Shown one piece after another: positions 28,002 to 37,735 of a DNA stretch of 64,000 nt. Each line of letters begins with the position of its first letter. Within the stretch, counting starts at the first letter, position 1. Origin of the DNA: Opitutus sp. GAS368 (lineage in GTDB: Bacteria > Verrucomicrobiota > Verrucomicrobiia > Opitutales > Opitutaceae). The notes beneath the pieces were generated by a model. That model saw only the letters and a program-made list of their open reading frames with translations, did not search any database and was not told the origin of the DNA. Location of the stretch: contig CAMCHO010000001.1 of NCBI GenBank assembly GCA_945874455.1, positions 28,918 through 92,917 on the forward strand, read 5' to 3'. Both the position numbers and the translations under genes were made by a program.

Positions 28002-28175
28002 ATCGCCCGCCAACAGGCTCCTGAAAAAAACCGCGTTATTCCACGTTGCGTTCAAGATTAGCTTAACCGGGCTCAAGGGTAGGAGCCTGCTTGCGGGCGA
28101 TTTTTGCATCCTGAATCGCCTGCCAGCAGGCTCCTACAAAAGGCCGTCCTTCGGTTCGGCTTGAACGCAACGTGG
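28002..28175. repeat. REP cluster / nested palindromic element (BIME-like)
   Basis: REP-like units 28002-28023, 28079-28101, 28115-28137 (GTAGGAGCCTGCTTGCGGGCGAT and relatives); outer perfect 16-bp inverted repeat CCACGTTGCGTTCAAG (28041-28056) / CTTGAACGCAACGTGG (28160-28175). Confidence 0.88.
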
Positions 28176-28205
28176 ACTGAGTGGCCACGTGAACGCGCAA
28201 GAGGA

Positions 28206-28763
28206 TCAGCGGGATCCAGTCAACGCGGGCGGCGCATCAAGCGCGTCCTCGGTGGCGGAACGCTTCAGACAGACGGCGGTGATCAGCGAAATCACCGTCC
28301 CAAAGAACATGCCCGAAATGAAACCGAAGACCGCCAAGACGGCGGGTTTCATCATCGTGGCCGACATTTTCTGAATCTGCTCAATGCGATCAGCCGGGAT
28401 ACCATCGGCCTCAAGTTTTTCCGCCTGCGATTGCAACAGCACCTCCACCAAATTCGGATTAATGAAAGCCGTGTAGAGATAGTTGGTCACGAGGCCGATC
28501 AACGCAGCGAACAGGGTGATCATCACGCCGCACGCCAAGGCTGATCCATAACCAAAGTTTTCGCGCGGCGGTACCTCGGCCCGCCTAGCTTTCGTCCCGA
28601 GCACGATACAGGCGATGCCAACGGCAAGTCCGCAGCCCCTTTGAATCCACTGCGCTGTATCCAGCTTCGACGGACTGTCGTGCAGACCGAGCAAGAACAT
28701 CGCTAACGAAACGAGCGCGCCGCCCAGCGCCATCGCGAAACCGTAAGTGAGGTAGGTTTTCAT
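28206..28763 (-). CDS. DUF4199 domain-containing membrane protein
   Basis: MKTYLTYGFAMALGGALVSLAMFLLGLHDSPSKLDTAQW...; four TM segments; DUF4199-like. Confidence 0.75.
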   Translation of the reverse strand: MKTYLTYGFAMALGGALVSLAMFLLGLHDSPSKLDTAQWIQRGCGLAVGIACIVLGTKARRAEVPPRENFGYGSALACGVMITLFAALIGLVTNYLYTAFINPNLVEVLLQSQAEKLEADGIPADRIEQIQKMSATMMKPAVLAVFGFISGMFFGTVISLITAVCLKRSATEDALDAPPALTGSR

Positions 28764-28845
28764 TGGACGACAGACTTAACGTCGCCGCCAAAAAAACAAC
28801 GTCACCGTGATTGCCAGCCAACCTACCGGCTAGCGGCGCCCGCGC

Positions 28846-29673
28846 TCAGCGGTTGTCCCCGCCCATCATACGGCCAAGGCCGCCGAGGACCGAGCCTTCG
28901 TCGCGACCACCACTGCCGGTCTGCGGCGCGGCGGCGACGATGCGGCCAGCCAGCCGTGAGAACGGCAGCGATTGCAGCCAGATCTTCCCGGGGCCACGCA
29001 GCGTGGCGAAGAAGAGACCTTCGCCGCCGAAGAAAGCCGTTTTCACGCTACCGACGTATTGGATATCGTAGTCCACGGTCGGCTGGAAAGCCACGATGCA
29101 GCCGGTGTCCACCCGGAGCGATTCGCCGGGATTGAGCACCCGTTCGTAGAGCGTGCCGCCGGCGTGGACGAAGGCCAGGCCGTCGCCTTGGAGGCGCTGC
29201 ATAATGAAGCCCTCTCCGCCAAAAAGACCGGCCCCAAGGCGTTTTTGAAACGCGATGCTGATACTCACGCCTTTTGCGGCGCAGAGGAATGAGTCTTTTT
29301 GTGCGATGAGTTCGCCGCCGAGTTCGCGAAGATTGACGGGCTGGATTTTACCGGGGTAAGGCGCACCGAAAGCGACGCGCTTTTTCCCCGCGCCCTGATT
29401 CATAAAGACAGTCATGAAGAGAGATTCGCCGGTGAGCAGGCGTTTGCCGGCCCCGAGGAGCGCACCCATGAAACCTTTGCTCGCCGTCGAGCCGTCGCCA
29501 AAAATCGTCTCCATCGCAATGCCTTCATCCATGAACATCATGCCGCCGGCTTCGGCGACGACGGCTTCCTGGGGATCGAGCTCGATTTCGACAAACTGCA
29601 TGTCGTCGCCGTGAATGGTGTAATCAACGACGTGCATGGAGGGAAGGAAGGGCGGTTGGCCGGAGGAGTTCAT
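28846..29673 (-). CDS. AIM24 / TIGR00266 family protein
   Basis: '[45 protein letters not shown]', '[21 protein letters not shown]', '[21 protein letters not shown]'. Confidence 0.88.
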   Translation of the reverse strand: MNSSGQPPFLPSMHVVDYTIHGDDMQFVEIELDPQEAVVAEAGGMMFMDEGIAMETIFGDGSTASKGFMGALLGAGKRLLTGESLFMTVFMNQGAGKKRVAFGAPYPGKIQPVNLRELGGELIAQKDSFLCAAKGVSISIAFQKRLGAGLFGGEGFIMQRLQGDGLAFVHAGGTLYERVLNPGESLRVDTGCIVAFQPTVDYDIQYVGSVKTAFFGGEGLFFATLRGPGKIWLQSLPFSRLAGRIVAAAPQTGSGGRDEGSVLGGLGRMMGGDNR

Positions 29674-29864
29674 GGAAAAAGAGAAGGGAAATTAGGTGAA
29701 GGGAGGAATGCCTGAGAAGACAAGGAATCGTGGGAGGCTGGGCGGTCGAAATCAATCCGTCGTTAAACTTACGGGAGACGCTGGTGCGCGGCTCGTCTTT
29801 TTTTAATTTTGACGCTACCGGCCCCCGCTTGAAGCGTGGATTCTATAACCCTTATCTTTCACCT

Positions 29865-30293
29865 ATGAAGTTTCATCCCCTCGGTGTTGTCCTCGCACTC
29901 GCGCTTTCGATGGTTTCCCCCGCGCTCGCCGCTGAAACCTCAGCCAAACCCGCCGCCACCAACCCTGCGGCTTTTAAAGGCGCCTTCACGGGCAAATGGC
30001 AGGGCCAAAACAGTACCGGCGGCGTCCTCAAGCTCGACTTCAAGTCCGGGGCCGACTCCAAACTCGGCGCCGATGTCCTCTTTGTTTACGAAGGTACCGA
30101 TGTCCGCGCGCAGACCAAGTCCCTCAAGGTCGAGGGCGATCAGATCGAGCTCGTGATCACGTGGGAAATCCAAGGCACCGCTGCTTCCACCAAGCTCGTC
30201 GGCTCCCTGAAGGGCAATGACATCGCCGGCACCTACGAGAGCACCGCCGCCGAAGAGCCAGCCAGAGGCACCTGGATCGTTTCCCGGAGCTAA
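29865..30293 (+). CDS. Secreted hypothetical protein
   Basis: Signal peptide MKFHPLGVVLALALSMVSPALAAE; beta-rich 'GAFTGKWQGQNSTGGVLKLDFKS...IAGTYESTAAEEPARGTWIVSRS'. Confidence 0.75.
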   Translation: MKFHPLGVVLALALSMVSPALAAETSAKPAATNPAAFKGAFTGKWQGQNSTGGVLKLDFKSGADSKLGADVLFVYEGTDVRAQTKSLKVEGDQIELVITWEIQGTAASTKLVGSLKGNDIAGTYESTAAEEPARGTWIVSRS

Positions 30294-30314
30294 TTCGCGA
30301 CGCGCCTCCGTCGC

Positions 30315-31736
30315 ATGAAAACGAAAGTCGCCATCGTCGGCGGAGGTCTAGCCGGGCTCTCCTCCGCCGCTCATCTTTTATTAGCCGCCGCCGAGCAGTA
30401 CGAGATTCACGTCTTTGAATCCGCGCCCATGCTCGGCGGCCAATGCGCCTCGTGGCTCGATGCCAAGGGCCGGCCCGTTGAAACCGGCATCCACCTCGAT
30501 TTCCCGTGGTATCATAACAAAGACGCCCTCTTCGCGGCGATCGGCCACCCGTTGCCCCTCAAAGAAACCGATGGCAACTACTACGTGTGCAACGGCCAGA
30601 CCGGCCAGATCGACACGCTCCTCGCCGGTAAATCCGTCTTAAAAACCCTGCGCGGCCTCGCGACTTTTCCCGGCCTCACGCCCACCGAACGACTCCAGCT
30701 CATCGGCTTTATTTTTCGCCTCATGCGCATGGATGACCGCATGGCGGACTCTTTTGATCACCTCTCCGTCACGCAGTTTCTACTCGATCAAAAACTCAGC
30801 GCCGGCATCCGGCAGCAACTCGCGCTCGAAGCAGTCACGATCCAAGGGTTGCGTGCCGAAGAGGCCAGCGCGGCCTCGTTCATCAAATTCCTGCGCACGA
30901 TGTACGGCAGTATGGGTATTTTTGATACCACGTTTTTCGGCGCTCCGCTTAGCGTCGCCCTCGTCGATCCCCTGGCAGACTTCATCACCCGCCACGGCGG
31001 GCACATCCACCTCGCGACGGCAATCAAGAGTGTCACACCCGCCACCGCTGGCCCCGCCCGGATCAGGACCACTGCCGGCGTCACTCACGAAGCCGATCAC
31101 GTCATCTTTGCCGTGCCCGGCTATGCCGTGCCCGCGCTCCTGCCCGCCGAGCTGCGTACGACCTCGCCCTTTGCTGCGCTCGCCGACCTCAAAGAGACGC
31201 CCATCATCACGATCACCCTGTGGTACGCGACCAAGGTGTTCACCGATGGAAACGTTTACATCTCGCCACGCGACCGCGAACACGGGCCCATCTTCGATGC
31301 GGTGGCCGACAAAGCCTTTCATTGGAAAGATTGGCCCAAGCTCAAAGCAGAGGGTAGCATCATCCAAGTCCTGATCGACGCCGCCGATGATGTGCTGCAC
31401 CTAAGCGATGCCGAGATCTTGGCCAAAGTATCTCAAGACCTCGCGCGCTTCTTCCCTCATTGCCGCGGCCAAGCCTCCATCGATGCCACCGTGCTGCGCT
31501 TAAAAAACACCTACTGCGGCACGCGCGTCGGCTATTGGTCCAAAGTACCGCGCAAACACCAGACCGGCCTCCCCGGCCTCTGGCTGGCGGGCGACTACAC
31601 CGCTGGCGTGTATCACTACGGCATGGAGTCAGCGATTATATCCGGCAAGGCCGTGGCGAATGAACTCCTCCGCGAAATTAATCACGCAGGCTTTGAGATT
31701 CTACGCCCCCGTTATCTCCCCTTCGTCCGCGTTTAA
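30315..31736 (+). CDS. FAD-dependent oxidoreductase (phytoene desaturase / HpnE-like)
   Basis: Dinucleotide-binding motif 'KVAIVGGGLAGLSSAAHLLLAAAEQYEIHVFESAPMLGGQCASW'; C-terminal 'GLWLAGDYTAGVYHYGMESAIISGKAVANELL'. Confidence 0.87.
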   Translation: MKTKVAIVGGGLAGLSSAAHLLLAAAEQYEIHVFESAPMLGGQCASWLDAKGRPVETGIHLDFPWYHNKDALFAAIGHPLPLKETDGNYYVCNGQTGQIDTLLAGKSVLKTLRGLATFPGLTPTERLQLIGFIFRLMRMDDRMADSFDHLSVTQFLLDQKLSAGIRQQLALEAVTIQGLRAEEASAASFIKFLRTMYGSMGIFDTTFFGAPLSVALVDPLADFITRHGGHIHLATAIKSVTPATAGPARIRTTAGVTHEADHVIFAVPGYAVPALLPAELRTTSPFAALADLKETPIITITLWYATKVFTDGNVYISPRDREHGPIFDAVADKAFHWKDWPKLKAEGSIIQVLIDAADDVLHLSDAEILAKVSQDLARFFPHCRGQASIDATVLRLKNTYCGTRVGYWSKVPRKHQTGLPGLWLAGDYTAGVYHYGMESAIISGKAVANELLREINHAGFEILRPRYLPFVRV

Positions 31737-32082
31737 TCAGACGCTCCCTGCTCAAGCAGACGCGCGGAAATGATCTTAAAACTGAAGTTTGAAAACTCGC
31801 TGGTTGACAGCGACCGGCCCGCGGCCCGTTCCTCCCCTTCGTGATCATCGTGACCCATGTCCGAATATCCGCTAGTCCGCCTTCAAAACCGAACAAGTTG
31901 TTGAGTTTCCGACTTGGGATCTTCGTTACCCGGCTCTTCGCGCCGCTGGCTGGTCAGGCGGGCTTGGAGATTTTGTGGTGGGGCGGGACTACAGGTTCCG
32001 ATTCAGTCACACGTCACCCTCCCCTTGAACCCTTCCGCTGAACCTCCGAATCCCTCGCCGTTATCAGCAAACCCTCCGCACG

Positions 32083-32289
32083 ATGCCCATCGCGCCCCGC
32101 GATAAATGGTCTGCCTTGCACGTTCTCTCCGGCCTGAAGCAGCACGCGATCGACAACCTCAACCACCGCATCAAACGGGACGACATGTCCGACACGATTT
32201 GTGAGGCACCCACCTCGGCCGAGCGGGTCGGGGCGGAGGAAATCCAGCGCAGAAAATCCAATTTTCTATCAGTAAAATCTTCCGTCTGA
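32083..32289 (+). CDS. Small ORF upstream of fusion protein (uncertain)
   Basis: 68 aa MPIAPRDKWSALHVLSGLKQHAIDNLNHRIKRDDMSDTICEAPTSAERVGAEEIQRRKSNFLSVKSSV; same strand, ends 31 bp before the next start. Confidence 0.3.
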   Translation: MPIAPRDKWSALHVLSGLKQHAIDNLNHRIKRDDMSDTICEAPTSAERVGAEEIQRRKSNFLSVKSSV

Positions 32290-32319
32290 TTGAGATTAAC
32301 CACCACCCTATAAATTATC

Positions 32320-34368
32320 ATGACTACTCTCCCACCGACAGAAAACCGGATTTTCGGCGGGAGAGGTTCCGCAAACACGCCTACGATATCGCTGGCTTTT
32401 GCGAAAACCGACGAAGAGCGCGAACGCATTTTTCGTTTTCGCTATCAGATCTATGTCACCGAAATGGGCAAGCAGCCCAAGGACGCCGACCACCACGCGC
32501 AAACACTCCGCGATGAGCTGGACAACGCCGAGACCGACCTGCTCTACGCCACGAGCGAAGGAGAGATTGTCGGCACGCTAAGGCGCAACACGCTAGACAT
32601 CCTGCAGCTGCCCGCATCCTGGCGAGACCGCTACCGCTTGGACGCGTTTGCGGACTATCCCCCGCAGGCCCTCAGTTACACCTCGCGCGCCATGGTGGCC
32701 GCGGAGTGGCGCGGCTCGACACTTTTTTCAAAGCTGCTGTCGCAGATGTATCTCCGCGGCCAGGAAAAGGGCGTCCGTTTCGACTTCTGTAACTGCGCGC
32801 CCTCGCTGATCGAGCTCTACGAGCAACTGGGCTATCGCCGCTACGCCGATGCGTTTGTCGAGCACGACGTCGGCTACCGCGTGCCACTCGTCTGGGTCGT
32901 GGGAGACCTCGAACACCTGCGCGCCGTGCGGTCGCCGTTCCTGCGAAACGCGATCAAGTTCCCTGACGACCCGGACGCCCGCGCACGATTTACGACGAGC
33001 TTCGCGACACACGCGAGCCGCGTCAATCGGCGCATTGTGGACGCGGATCTGTTCTGGGAAATCCTGGCCGAGAAACTACATCGCGAACCCCGGCACGCCA
33101 TCCCCCTGCTCGACGGCATGACAGAGGAAGAGGCGCAGCGCTTCCTGCACAGCGGCACCATCCTCCAGTGCAAACAGGGCGAATCGATCCTGCGGCGCGG
33201 CGATGTGGGCGACGAACTGTTTGTCGTGCTCGAAGGATGGCTCGAGGCGCAGCGTACCGTGGGCCCGCTCGCCGCCTCAATCGCGCTGTTCGGCCCCGGC
33301 CAGGTATTCGGCGAACTCGCCTTTCTCAACCGTCGGGCCCGCACCGCCGATGTGATCGCTCGCACCGACGCGAGCCTGCTCGTGATCACGCAGACATTCC
33401 TGCGCAAGTCATTGCTCCAGTCGCCGGACATCACGGCCCGCTTTCTGCTCAACCTCTCACTGGTGCTGTGCGATCGGCTGGAAATCAGCACCACTCAATG
33501 GGTGGAACGTCTGCAGAACGAAGACCTTGAGTCCACCCCGCCGCAACCCGCGCCGACCACGCCAGGCACGGCCGCGGGGTCCTACGCGTTTGGTGAGTTT
33601 CGGGAGAATGCCGCAGAGCTCACACGCCTGAAACAGCAGGGCCGCGTCGCCGAACAGTTGGAACTCGACGGCATGCGGCGCGCGGGTCTGCAGCCCGGCA
33701 TGCGTGTGCTGGATCTGGCCTGCGGCCCCGGCGTGGTGACGATGCAACTGGCACGCCTGGCGCATCCCGGCCTAGTGACCGGCGTCGATCTGAGCGAAGA
33801 TCTGCTCAGTGAAGCCCGAAAACTGGCGCGCGAGGAAGGCGCGGTGAACGTCGAGTACGCGTGCGCCAACGTCTACGAACTGACGCTGCCGGATCACACG
33901 TACGACTTCGTCTACGCCCGCCTGCTCTTCCAACATCTCGAGTTCCCGGAGCGTGCGCTCGCGCAGGTATGCCGCGTCCTCAAACCGGGCGGTATTCTCT
34001 GCGTACTCGACATCGACGACGGCTGGCTCACGCTCGCACCAGAACCGAAAAGTTTCGGCCCGTTTACCCGAGCGGCAGCCGAAGGCCAACAGCAGCACGG
34101 CGGAGACCGTTTCGTCGGCCGCAAACTATCGGCCTTGCTCACGAAGGCCGGACTGGAGCAGGTCGCGGTTCACATCAGCTCTCTGACCAGCCACGACATT
34201 GGGTTGAAGAACTTCCTCGACATCACCACCGGTTTCAAACGCGAGCAGATTGCCGCGGCTCCTAGCGTGGTCAGCGACCAACTGAAAGACATCTACGGGA
34301 TTCTCGAGGTGCCGCACGCGTGGGGCGCCGTGGGCGTATTCTCCGCAACCGGCCGTACACCCGTGTAG
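32320..34368 (+). CDS. Tri-domain fusion: GNAT/FeeM-like N-acyltransferase + cyclic-nucleotide-binding domain + class I SAM methyltransferase
   Basis: 'ISLAFAKTDEERERIFRFRYQIYVTEMGKQ...AMVAAEWRGSTLFSKLL'; 'CKQGESILRRGDVGDELFVVLEGWLEAQRT...FGPGQVFGELAFLNRRARTADVIARTDASLLVI'; 'GMRVLDLACGPGVVTMQLARLAHPGLVTGVDLSEDLL...VCRVLKPGGILCVLD'. One uninterrupted 682-aa frame. Confidence 0.88.
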   Translation: MTTLPPTENRIFGGRGSANTPTISLAFAKTDEERERIFRFRYQIYVTEMGKQPKDADHHAQTLRDELDNAETDLLYATSEGEIVGTLRRNTLDILQLPASWRDRYRLDAFADYPPQALSYTSRAMVAAEWRGSTLFSKLLSQMYLRGQEKGVRFDFCNCAPSLIELYEQLGYRRYADAFVEHDVGYRVPLVWVVGDLEHLRAVRSPFLRNAIKFPDDPDARARFTTSFATHASRVNRRIVDADLFWEILAEKLHREPRHAIPLLDGMTEEEAQRFLHSGTILQCKQGESILRRGDVGDELFVVLEGWLEAQRTVGPLAASIALFGPGQVFGELAFLNRRARTADVIARTDASLLVITQTFLRKSLLQSPDITARFLLNLSLVLCDRLEISTTQWVERLQNEDLESTPPQPAPTTPGTAAGSYAFGEFRENAAELTRLKQQGRVAEQLELDGMRRAGLQPGMRVLDLACGPGVVTMQLARLAHPGLVTGVDLSEDLLSEARKLAREEGAVNVEYACANVYELTLPDHTYDFVYARLLFQHLEFPERALAQVCRVLKPGGILCVLDIDDGWLTLAPEPKSFGPFTRAAAEGQQQHGGDRFVGRKLSALLTKAGLEQVAVHISSLTSHDIGLKNFLDITTGFKREQIAAAPSVVSDQLKDIYGILEVPHAWGAVGVFSATGRTPV

Positions 34369-34936
34369 CGCGGACCGGAACCGAAAGAGACCCGCATCGA
34401 TGGAAATCCCTCCCGCTGAAAACCCAATTACCGATCCGTTGTTGACTCGACCTTAGCCGCGATTGCCGCCCGCTCGGACATCCACCCACCGGAAACAGCG
34501 GGGAACCAAAATACTCTAAAGAAATAACGAACCCACCTCCAGACCGCCTGCGGGTTGGCGGCAGACTTCGCGGAACGCTGATAGCCGCGCCACGCGTGCG
34601 ACGGTGGCCGACCGGAAAGCCGTACCTCCTGCGCGAAACGTCAACCAACCCTTGCCCCCACCCTCGTCACGCCGCTCACAGAGGCCGCGACTTGACGCCG
34701 CCGAATGCAAAAGAAAGCTGCGGCGCCGCTCCCGCCACCCTACTCGGACGCGCGTCGCTCTCCTCCACGTTTCCACCTTTTTTCGTCCGACCCTGAGCTT
34801 CGCCGCCCCCGCGCTCTTCACCCTCAGCCTCGTCTCGGTTGCACCGGCCGCGACCAACCCATGCCCGCAAAAGACACCCCGCTGCCCGCACTCGGCTTGC
34901 ACCGCGCGCCAAAATTTCACCCCATTCACCACCCTC

Positions 34937-36535
34937 ATGCACTCGTCCCTCCGACTCACCTGCCCCCTTTCTCTCTTACTCTCCTTGTTCAGCGTCGTCG
35001 CCTCCGCGATCCACGCCGCCGAACCCGCCTCGCCGCGTCCGCCCAACATCCTCTTCGCCATCGCCGATGACTGGGGCGTCCACGCCGGTGCCTACGGCAC
35101 GAAGTGGGTGCGCACTCCCCATTTCGACCGCGTGGCCCGCGACGGCATTCTTTTCAAAAACGCCTACACGCCCAACGCCAAGTGCGCCCCCTCCCGCGCC
35201 GCCATTCTCACCGGCCGCAACTCGTGGCAACTCAAGGAAGCCGCCAACCACCTCTGTTATTTCCCACCCGAGTTCAAAGGCTGGGGCGAAGCCCTCGCCG
35301 AAAACGGCTGGACCGTCGGCCACACCACCAAGGGCTGGGGCCCCGGTGTCGCAAAAAACGCCGCCGGCCAACCGCGCGCCATGACCGGGAAAGCTTTCAA
35401 CGATCGCAAAGCCCAGCCGCCCACCTCCGGTATCGGAAATTCGGATTACGCCGGCAACTTCGACGACTTCCTCGCCGCCACCTCGCCCGACAAACCGTGG
35501 GCCTTCTGGTATGGTGCCATCGAACCGCACCGCGGCTACGAGTTCGGCTCGGGCGTCGCCAAGGGCGGCAAGAAACTCACCGACATCGACCGCGTGCCGA
35601 CCTTCTGGCCCGACAACGAGACCACCCGCCACGACCTCCTCGATTACGCCTTCGAAATCGAACACTTCGACACCCACCTCGGGCGCATGTTGGCCGCACT
35701 CGAAAAACGCGGCCTGCTCGCCAACACCCTCGTCATCGTCACCTCCGATCACGGCATGCCCTTCCCCCGCGGCAAAGGCAGCGCGTATGAATATTCCAAC
35801 CACATCCCGTTCGCCGCCATGTGGCCCGCCGGCATTGCCGGCCGCGGCCGCGTCGCCGACGACTACATCAGTTTCATCGACCTCGCGCCCACGTTTACCG
35901 AAGTCGCCGGGCTCGCGTGGGCGCAGACCGGCATGGCCGCATCTCCCGGCCGCAGCCTGACCGATATCTTCCGCGTCGATCGCTCCGGCCAGATCAACCC
36001 CGCCCGCGACCACGTGCTCATCGGCATGGAGCGCCACGACATCGGCCGCCCCGGCGACGTCGGTTATCCCATCCGTGGCATTGTTAAAGGCGGCCACCTC
36101 TACCTCGAAAACTACGAGCCCTCGCGCTGGCCCGCCTGCAATCCCGAGACAGGTTACCTCAACGTCGATGCTAGCCCCACCAAGTCATTCATCCTCGACG
36201 CCCACCGCGCCAACACCGCCGATCCCTTTTGGGCGCTCTGCTTCGGCCGCCGTCCCGCCGTGGAATTCTACGATCTCAAAACCGACCGCGACTGCGTGAA
36301 GAATCTCGCGACCACGCCCGCGACCGCCGCCCAACGCGGCGCGCTGAAAATCGCGATGGAGACCGCCCTCAAAGCCCAGGGCGACCCGCGCATGTTTGGC
36401 CAAGGCGCGATCTTCGACCGCTACCCGCACTCGAACAACGCCAACATCAATTTCTACGAACGCTACATGAAGGGCGAAAAAATCTCGGCCGGCTGGGCCC
36501 TCCCCACCGACTTCGAAAAAGCCCCGCTCGACTGA
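34937..36535 (+). CDS. Secreted sulfatase
   Basis: Signal peptide from ATG 34937; '[19 protein letters not shown]', sulfatase motif '[12 protein letters not shown]' (CxPSR), '[18 protein letters not shown]'. Confidence 0.92.
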   Translation: MHSSLRLTCPLSLLLSLFSVVASAIHAAEPASPRPPNILFAIADDWGVHAGAYGTKWVRTPHFDRVARDGILFKNAYTPNAKCAPSRAAILTGRNSWQLKEAANHLCYFPPEFKGWGEALAENGWTVGHTTKGWGPGVAKNAAGQPRAMTGKAFNDRKAQPPTSGIGNSDYAGNFDDFLAATSPDKPWAFWYGAIEPHRGYEFGSGVAKGGKKLTDIDRVPTFWPDNETTRHDLLDYAFEIEHFDTHLGRMLAALEKRGLLANTLVIVTSDHGMPFPRGKGSAYEYSNHIPFAAMWPAGIAGRGRVADDYISFIDLAPTFTEVAGLAWAQTGMAASPGRSLTDIFRVDRSGQINPARDHVLIGMERHDIGRPGDVGYPIRGIVKGGHLYLENYEPSRWPACNPETGYLNVDASPTKSFILDAHRANTADPFWALCFGRRPAVEFYDLKTDRDCVKNLATTPATAAQRGALKIAMETALKAQGDPRMFGQGAIFDRYPHSNNANINFYERYMKGEKISAGWALPTDFEKAPLD

Positions 36536-36668
36536 TCAGAGCACTCTCCCGACGGCTCCGCCCTTCGGGAGGGGAACGTGACACGGGCGTCCCGCCCCTG
36601 AAAATGAGGGCCATCCGTCAACATGGGCACGATTCCCCCCTCACCCCGACCAACCGAAAACTCCACGG

Positions 36669-36692
36669 CACGGCGGTTTCCCCACCGCCGTG
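36669..36692. repeat. Hairpin CACGGCGGT-TTCCCC-ACCGCCGTG
   Basis: Perfect 9-bp arms; related hairpins at 40171-40186 and 61910-61929. Confidence 0.75.
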
Positions 36693-36855
36693 CGTGCGCG
36701 GCACCCGCCATCGTCGTCTCAACCGCGCGTGCTCAAGGCTCCGCGTTATTTGCGACCACGGATCTCCCGTTCCGCGCGTTTTTGTGTCCGCGCATTTTTC
36801 TTGGCTCGCGGTCGCCAGTCATCTCGGTGCACCGTTCGCCATCATTTTTATCCCC

Positions 36856-37467
36856 ATGAAAACTCCCGTGCTCCTCTCCACCCTCGCTCTCCTCGCCTCG
36901 TCCGCCCTTCCCGCCATCGCCCAAAACGGCAAACCCGACGCCGAGGGCTACATTCGCGATTGGCTCGTGCTCGCTCCGCTGCCCATCGCCGAAAGCTCCG
37001 GCGCCGACGCCCTCGACAAAAAACAATTCCCCGAAGAAGCCTCGCCCGCGGCCAAAGAAGGCGCTGTGCAAAAGTTGGCCGGCAAGGAACTCGCCTGGGC
37101 CAAAGTCGCGTCATCAACCTTCTACGTCGATTTCAAGGAGCTCCACCCCTCCAAAAGTGAACAGGTCGTTGCGTGGGCTGTTGCCTATGTCGTCGCCACG
37201 AACGAAAAGTCCGGTCTCACGCTGAAGATGAACAGCAACGACCAGGGCAAAGCCTATCTCAACGGCCAGGAACTCGTGAAATTTACGGACACCCGCACCC
37301 TCGAAAAAGACGCCGAGGACACCGCCGCCAATGTCACTCTGAAAAAAGGCGTCAACGTCCTCGTCCTCAAAGTTGTCAACGAAGAGAACAACTGGCAGGG
37401 CAGCGTGCGTTTCCTCGATAAGGCCGGCCAGCCCGTCACCGACGTCAAGATCGAGACCAAACCGTAA
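36856..37467 (+). CDS. Secreted protein, possible carbohydrate-binding-like jelly-roll
   Basis: ATG 36856, signal MKTPVLLSTLALLASSALPAIAQ; 'DWLVLAPLPIAES...LKMNSNDQGKAYLNGQELVKF...LKKGVNVLVLKVVNEENNWQGSVRFLDKAGQPV'. Confidence 0.78.
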   Translation: MKTPVLLSTLALLASSALPAIAQNGKPDAEGYIRDWLVLAPLPIAESSGADALDKKQFPEEASPAAKEGAVQKLAGKELAWAKVASSTFYVDFKELHPSKSEQVVAWAVAYVVATNEKSGLTLKMNSNDQGKAYLNGQELVKFTDTRTLEKDAEDTAANVTLKKGVNVLVLKVVNEENNWQGSVRFLDKAGQPVTDVKIETKP

Positions 37468-37735
37468 GCGCCCGCGACACCGCGAGCGGCCCAAGCCCGC
37501 AGGATCGGAAGCCTCTCCGCGGCGGCGAATAGGCGCATCTCAGTTTTCTGTTTTTCGTTTTCCTGTGATCGCGACTGGCGGTCCGTGCGCGACAGCCACG
37601 TCAAAAAAACTGGCGGCTACGATGAACCTGGAAAAGACAGTGGAAAAGCGGAGAGCGCGGAGGCGAAGACCATTTTAGGTGCTGCGCGGAAGCACCACCC
37701 GCGAGGTGAGCCGCCCAGCGCTCCGCGCCGGCACC

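Noticed and set aside
28104-28544. 146-aa + strand ORF over the REP cluster and DUF4199 gene
   Set aside because: Its beginning is encoded by the inverted repeat and the rest is antisense to DUF4199; not a gene.
34604-34936. N-terminal extension of the sulfatase ORF
   Set aside because: ATG at 34937 gives a clean signal peptide; upstream translation is low-quality Arg/Pro-rich sequence.
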